A stretch of 50,088 bases of DNA. Source: Fimenecus sp045632525. Lineage in GTDB: Bacteria; Bacillota; Clostridia; Oscillospirales; Acutalibacteraceae. This document shows, piece by piece, positions 46,017 to 50,088 of the stretch. The notes beneath the pieces are model-generated. The model made no database searches, was not told where the DNA came from, and saw only the letters and a list, made by a program, of their open reading frames with translations. The translations under genes were made by a program, and so were the position numbers. The stretch's first letter is position 1. Each line of letters starts with the position of its first letter. The stretch lies in assembly GCA_045632525.1 (NCBI GenBank), contig JAZQWV010000059.1, forward strand, positions 1 to 50,088. Direction: 5' to 3'.

Positions 46017-47189
46017 ATGTTAGAAAATATAAAATCTCAGGCAGACAACAGTTTAATGCCAACTTATGCGCATTTTCCTGTTTCAATTGAAAAGGGTAAC
46101 GGTGCAACCTTTATTGATAGTGAAGGTAATGAAGTTATCGACTTTGGCTCAGGTATCGGCGTTAACTCATTGGGTTATAACAACGAGGGTTGGATAAATG
46201 CTGTTACAGAGCAACTTAAAAAGGTTCAGCATACATCAAACCTTTATTATAACTCTACTGTTGCAGAGTATGCTGAAATGCTTACAGAAAAAGCAGGTTT
46301 TAACCGTGTTTTCCTTTGCAATTCGGGTGCAGAAGCAAACGAGTGTGCAATTAAACTTGCTCGAAAATATAGTTTTGATAAATACGGTGAAAACCGTTAC
46401 AATATAATCACTTTGGTGAACTCATTCCATGGTAGAACAATGGCTACCATTACTGCAACAGGACAAGAACATTATCACAAATTCTTTGACCCATTTGTTC
46501 AGGGATTTAAGTATGCAGAGTCAGGCAACACAGAGCAGTTTATAGAAATGGCAGACGACACAGTTTGTGCAATTATTCTTGAAATTGTTCAGGGTGAGGG
46601 TGGCGTTGTTCCAACAGACTTTGAATACCTTAAAACTGTTGAAAAAATTTGCAAAGAAAAAGACATTCTTTTAATTATCGACGAAGTACAGACAGGTATG
46701 GGTAGAACGGGCAAACTCTTCGCTTATGAACACGCAGGAATTTCACCAGATGTTGTGACTTCTGCAAAGGGTATCGGTAACGGACTTCCAATGGGTGCTT
46801 GTCTTTGTACAGAAAAGTGTGCAAATGTGTTAACAGCGGGTACTCACGGAACAACTTTCGGTGGCAACCCTGTTGCTTGCGCAGGTGCAAAATATATTCT
46901 TAATACTCTCACAGACGACTTTTTAAACGAAGTCACAGAAAAAGGGGAGTACATAAGAGAAAAACTTGCAGAAATAGACGAAGTTAAATCAATTACAGGT
47001 CTTGGTCTTATGCTCGGTATTGAATTAAAGACTAAAAATGTAAGTGAAATCGCAAAAAAATGCAGTGAGAACGGACTTTTAATTCTCACCGCTAAAACTA
47101 AACTTCGAATGTTACCGCCTTTAGTAATTTCAAAAGAAGAAATCGACAAAGGAATCAACATATTGAAAAATATTATTGCAGAGGTATAA
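46017..47189 (+). CDS. argD: Acetylornithine aminotransferase
   Basis: The 390-residue class III PLP aminotransferase uses glutamate to make N-acetylornithine. The motifs are FIDSEGNEVIDFGSGIGVNSLGY, VFLCNSGAEANECAIKLARK (PLP phosphate site), LLIIDEVQTGMGRTGKLFAYEHAGI, and the PLP Lys in DVVTSAKGIGNGLPMGA. The ATG at 46017 has TTTGGTGA in front, the same ribosome site as argJ. It lies 14 bases after argB and 3 before argF. Confidence 0.95.
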   Translation: MLENIKSQADNSLMPTYAHFPVSIEKGNGATFIDSEGNEVIDFGSGIGVNSLGYNNEGWINAVTEQLKKVQHTSNLYYNSTVAEYAEMLTEKAGFNRVFLCNSGAEANECAIKLARKYSFDKYGENRYNIITLVNSFHGRTMATITATGQEHYHKFFDPFVQGFKYAESGNTEQFIEMADDTVCAIILEIVQGEGGVVPTDFEYLKTVEKICKEKDILLIIDEVQTGMGRTGKLFAYEHAGISPDVVTSAKGIGNGLPMGACLCTEKCANVLTAGTHGTTFGGNPVACAGAKYILNTLTDDFLNEVTEKGEYIREKLAEIDEVKSITGLGLMLGIELKTKNVSEIAKKCSENGLLILTAKTKLRMLPPLVISKEEIDKGINILKNIIAEV

Positions 47190-47192
47190 ACT

Positions 47193-48104
47193 ATGAAACA
47201 TCTTTTAAGTATGCTCTCACTTTCAACTGAAGAGATTACAGAAATTTTAAATCTTGCAGACCAGTTGAAATATGAAAATAAAAACGGAATCAAACATCAT
47301 AGACTTGAAGGTCAGACTCTTGGTATGATTTTCCAAAAATCATCAACACGTACTCGTGTTTCTTTTGAAACAGGTATGTATCAATTAGGTGGTCAGGCAC
47401 TTTTCCTTTCAAATCGTGACCTTCAAATCGGTCGTGGTGAGCCAATTCAAGATACTGCTCGTGTGCTTTCTCGTTACCTTGATGGTATCATGATTAGAAC
47501 TTTCGAGCAAAGCGAAGTTGAAAACCTTGCAAAATATGGTTCTATTCCAATTATCAATGGTCTTACAGACTTCTGCCATCCTTGTCAGGTGCTTGCAGAC
47601 CTTATGACAGTCCGTGAGCATAAAGGTCACCTTGATGGTCTTAAAATGACTTATATCGGTGATGGTAACAATATGGCAAACTCACTTATCGTCGGTGGTC
47701 TTAAAATGGGTATGGATGTAACAATTGCTTGCCCTGAAAACTATGACCCAGACCAAAGAGTTCTTGACTTTGCAAAGGATTATAAAGGATTCGGTCTTTA
47801 TCGTGACCCTGTTGAAGCTTGTGCCGGTGCAGATGTAATCTTCACAGATGTTTGGGCATCAATGGGTCAAGAGCAAGAAGCTTATGAAAGAAGACAGATT
47901 TTCCAAGGCATCTATCAAATCAATGATAAGTTGTTAGAAGCAGCAAACCCAGGCTGTATGGTGCAACATTGTCTTCCTGCTCACCGTGGCGAAGAAATCA
48001 CAGAAAAGGTGTTCGAAGAACACGCAGACGAAATCTTCGACGAAGCAGAAAACAGACTCCACGCACAAAAGGCAGTTATGGTTGCTTTAATGGAACGCAA
48101 ATAA
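47193..48104 (+). CDS. argF: Ornithine carbamoyltransferase
   Basis: The 303-residue enzyme makes citrulline from ornithine and carbamoyl phosphate. The carbamoyl-phosphate motif FQKSSTRTRVSFETGMYQLGG is near residue 48. HPCQVLADLMTVREHKG and the ornithine-binding MVQHCLPAHRGEEIT are conserved. It is the last gene of the operon, which now holds all enzymes from N-acetylglutamate to arginine. Carbamoyl-phosphate synthase is absent here. A heptamer array and a terminator follow. Confidence 0.96.
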   Translation: MKHLLSMLSLSTEEITEILNLADQLKYENKNGIKHHRLEGQTLGMIFQKSSTRTRVSFETGMYQLGGQALFLSNRDLQIGRGEPIQDTARVLSRYLDGIMIRTFEQSEVENLAKYGSIPIINGLTDFCHPCQVLADLMTVREHKGHLDGLKMTYIGDGNNMANSLIVGGLKMGMDVTIACPENYDPDQRVLDFAKDYKGFGLYRDPVEACAGADVIFTDVWASMGQEQEAYERRQIFQGIYQINDKLLEAANPGCMVQHCLPAHRGEEITEKVFEEHADEIFDEAENRLHAQKAVMVALMERK

Positions 48105-48133
48105 GTGCAAAATGCAAAGTGCAAAGCGCAAAA
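48105..48133. repeat. Heptamer-period array (reverse orientation) after argF
   Basis: GTGCAAA, ATGCAAA, GTGCAAA, GCGCAAA units start at the argF stop and run into TGTAAGGGACG, the shared hairpin edge. Confidence 0.7.
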
Positions 48134-48167
48134 TGTAAGGGACGATATTTCTATCGTCCCTTTTTTT
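48134..48167. terminator. Terminator of the arg operon
   Basis: GGGACGATA (48139-48147) pairs with TATCGTCCC (48152-48160) around TTTC, followed by seven T. The lead-in TGTAAGGG matches the terminator at 2517 and the repeat at 15346. It lies between converging argF and nanA. Confidence 0.9.
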
Positions 48168-48181
48168 GCATTAATTACTAA

Positions 48182-49108
48182 TTATTTAACCCACTTAGCA
48201 ACTGCTGTTTCAACAAGTTCAACAACTTTGTCAACGATTACCTCGTCACCATCCTGAAGATTAAGGAGTGGCTCTCTAACACCACCAAGCTCGAGTCCTG
48301 CTCTCTTTTTAAGAGCAGCCTTAGCAGTTGCATACATATTACCCTTAGTACTGCACATTGTGTAAATAACTTCGTTGATGTCATCCTGCAATTTATATGC
48401 TTCTTTAACATCACCGGCTTTAATCATATTGTTAAGAGTAACAAAAAGTTCAGGCATAACACCGTATGTACCACCGATGCCACCTTCAGCACCAATCATA
48501 CGACCACCGATAAACTGTTCGTCAGGACCATTGAAAATAACAACTTCACGGTTGTTGAGTGCTGCTTGACGACGGAACATCTGAATGTCCTGAATTGGCA
48601 TTGATGAGTTCTTAACACCAATTACTCTTGGATTTTTAAGCATTTCGTCAAACAATGGCATTGTGAGTGCAACACCTGCAAGCTGTGGAATGTTGTAAAT
48701 AACATAATCTGTATTTGGTGCTGCTGCAGAAATATCGTTCCAATATTTTGCAATAGCCTTTTCAGGAAGTCTGAAATAAATTGGTGGGATTGTTGCAATA
48801 GCATCAACACCGAGTGCTTCAGCGTGACGAGCAAGCTCGCAACTGTCTTTTGTATTGTTACAAGCAACGTGAGCAATAATTGTGATTCTGCCTTTATTTG
48901 CTTCCATAACTGCTTCAAGTGTCTTTTTTCTGTCTTCAACACTTAAATAGATGCATTCACCTGAAGAGCCACCAACATAAAGACCGTCAACACCTTTTTC
49001 GATAAGGAATTCAACTAAAGCCTTTGTGCCTTCAACTGAAACATCACCGTTTTCATCATAACATGCATAGAATGCGGGGATAACACCCTTATATTTTTCA
49101 AGACTCAT
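48182..49108 (-). CDS. nanA: N-acetylneuraminate lyase (DapA superfamily)
   Basis: The 308-residue (beta/alpha)8 aldolase cleaves sialic acid to N-acetylmannosamine and pyruvate. The pyruvate-binding motif LYVGGSSGECIYLSVEDRKKT is near residue 43, the catalytic Tyr is in DYVIYNIPQLAGV, and the Schiff-base Lys is in RVIGVKNSSMPIQDIQMF. The GGSSGE motif and C-terminal features favour NanA over dihydrodipicolinate synthase. It starts 5 bases after the epimerase stop, with AGAGG inside that gene's end, so the pair is an operon for host-glycan sialic acid. Confidence 0.92.
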   Translation of the reverse strand: MSLEKYKGVIPAFYACYDENGDVSVEGTKALVEFLIEKGVDGLYVGGSSGECIYLSVEDRKKTLEAVMEANKGRITIIAHVACNNTKDSCELARHAEALGVDAIATIPPIYFRLPEKAIAKYWNDISAAAPNTDYVIYNIPQLAGVALTMPLFDEMLKNPRVIGVKNSSMPIQDIQMFRRQAALNNREVVIFNGPDEQFIGGRMIGAEGGIGGTYGVMPELFVTLNNMIKAGDVKEAYKLQDDINEVIYTMCSTKGNMYATAKAALKKRAGLELGGVREPLLNLQDGDEVIVDKVVELVETAVAKWVK

Positions 49109-49113
49109 TTTAA

Positions 49114-50088
49114 TTAACCTCTTTCTTCAATTTCTTTCATCATTTGGTCAAGCATAATAAGACATCTTGGCACATGGAAAGGTCCTTTAAATGTTGAACC
49201 AATACAAGCGGGGAGAGTAGGGTTGCCGTCACGACGGAGATAACCATACCATTCACCACAAGGTGCTACTGCAAACTTGTCCTTTGTATATTCGAACAAC
49301 TGATTAAAGATATCGAGATATTTTTCGTCATTAGTATCTCTGTAAATCATCAAAGCAGCAATAAGCGCTTCATTGTGTGGCCACCAGAGCTTCATGTCGT
49401 GTTCATAAGCTTCAGGTGGATTGCCAAGACAGTCGAAGAAATAGAGAATTCCACCGAATTCCTTGTCCCAACCTTTTTCGAACGCCATATCAAAGATTTC
49501 AATAGCTGCTTTATGTAATTCCTTGTCACCAGTCTGATTTGCTCTTTCCATCAAGAACCAGCTGCATTCAATATCGTGACCAGGGTTTACAACTCTGCCT
49601 TCAGTAATATCAAGTCTTGGTGTACCGTCAAGTGCAACTGTTTCAAGAGTGCAACCTAAATCCTTTTTAACGTGATATTTTAAAATATCATTTACGCATT
49701 CATTTGCACGCTCGTTATAAATTTCTGCATTTTCAGGGTCAACACGAAGAAGAATTGATGTAACATTGAGAAGAATCATTGGAGCACCCAATGCTCTGCC
49801 TGTACGTGTTTCTGGGTCAGTTTTTGGACCAAGACCTGTTGGGTCAGGCATACCACGGTGATTAAGATTCCAATACATATCATAAGCTTTTCGAGCTCTT
49901 TCTAAATGCTCTTTTTCACCTGTGATACCATAATATTCTGCATTAGCAATACAATAAAAAGCTTCTGAATAGCAATATCTTCTTTGACGAAGTGGTTTAC
50001 CGTCTTCTGTAACTGTGAAATAAAGTCTGCCGTCAGCGTTCTTATTCACACAATAATCTTCAAGAAAGTCGATACAACTTTTTGAAGC
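49114..50088 (-). CDS. N-acylglucosamine 2-epimerase (AGE/RnBP family), 5' end missing
   Basis: The reading frame stays open to the window edge (50088), upstream of the in-frame GTG at 50049, so the N-terminus is cut off. About 324 of an expected ~390 residues are present. The (alpha/alpha)6 barrel signatures are RQRRYCYSEAFYCIANAEYYGITG, EGRVVNPGHDIECSWFLME (the active-site His region), KLWWPHNEALIAALM, and the end STFKGPFHVPRCLIMLDQM. The enzyme converts N-acetylmannosamine to N-acetylglucosamine, the step after NanA. It is cotranscribed with nanA. Confidence 0.9.
   Translation of the reverse strand, partial: ASKSCIDFLEDYCVNKNADGRLYFTVTEDGKPLRQRRYCYSEAFYCIANAEYYGITGEKEHLERARKAYDMYWNLNHRGMPDPTGLGPKTDPETRTGRALGAPMILLNVTSILLRVDPENAEIYNERANECVNDILKYHVKKDLGCTLETVALDGTPRLDITEGRVVNPGHDIECSWFLMERANQTGDKELHKAAIEIFDMAFEKGWDKEFGGILYFFDCLGNPPEAYEHDMKLWWPHNEALIAALMIYRDTNDEKYLDIFNQLFEYTKDKFAVAPCGEWYGYLRRDGNPTLPACIGSTFKGPFHVPRCLIMLDQMMKEIEERG

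Overview
The window is visibly AT-rich and reads as a chromosomal segment of an anaerobic low-GC Firmicute, most likely a gut member of Clostridia; an Oscillospirales-like lineage is a guess. The support is a pyruvate:ferredoxin oxidoreductase, the ctsR-mcsA-mcsB-clpC operon, IreB, a T-box leader before pheST, a ThyX-type thymidylate synthase with tmk and no thyA in view, the DnaD/DnaI primosome pair, strong AGGAGG-type ribosome sites, and occasional TTG/GTG starts. No phage, transposase, CRISPR array or resistance gene is visible, and gene order is mostly that of a core genome.

Layout. 1-855 is the N-terminal part of pyruvate:ferredoxin oxidoreductase. 1125-4695 holds a CorC/HlyC-type CBS membrane protein, queH and a GPH-family symporter. 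4807-12354 is a tight nine-gene minus-strand operon running from tmk to trmB (tmk, DUF2156, GNAT, DJ-1, 5-formyl-THF cyclo-ligase, mltG, U32 protein, YhhN, trmB). 12758-14855 holds a double-domain thyX and a cell-wall amidase, followed by tRNA-Gln(CUG) with a duplicated 3' tail. 15592-19507 holds a small membrane protein, a GH43 glycosidase, a secreted alpha/beta hydrolase and a lipoprotein. 19547-22140 (minus) holds hflX, a 47-residue Cys-rich membrane peptide and galM. 22367-25377 holds dnaD, dnaI and an anchored unknown protein. 25436-30021 is the class III heat-shock operon with two CtsR boxes around its promoter. 30082-35760 (minus) holds a LURP-one-like protein, a phosphoribosyltransferase, an unknown protein, ireB, pheT, pheS and the T-box. 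35837-39723 holds a flavin reductase, an XRE regulator, nth, an unknown protein and a large membrane protein. 39887-48104 is a complete arginine operon, argGHCJBDF, behind ARG boxes. 48182-50088 (minus) holds nanA and a truncated N-acylglucosamine 2-epimerase for sialic acid use.

The genes are mostly ordinary; the intergenic DNA is not. At least a dozen heptamer-period arrays (TTGCACT/CTGCACT/TTGCATT and reverse complements) occupy gaps, some as inverted pairs. Two composite elements with TGTAGGGG...CCCCTACA ends bracket the thyX-amidase-tRNA block. Several terminators share the start of those elements' hairpins. A second dispersed repeat follows dnaI and argG. The tRNA-Gln 3' end plus its terminator (58 bases) is repeated exactly 183 bases downstream, as if a tiny integrative element had inserted there. 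Two 14-base direct repeats bracket the large membrane-protein gene.

Other points of note are a tandem ThyX whose two halves keep complementary parts of the active site, a lipoprotein whose best start codon is ATA, and the unannotated Cys-rich peptide. Starts were chosen by ribosome-site spacing and family N-termini; no database search was possible.
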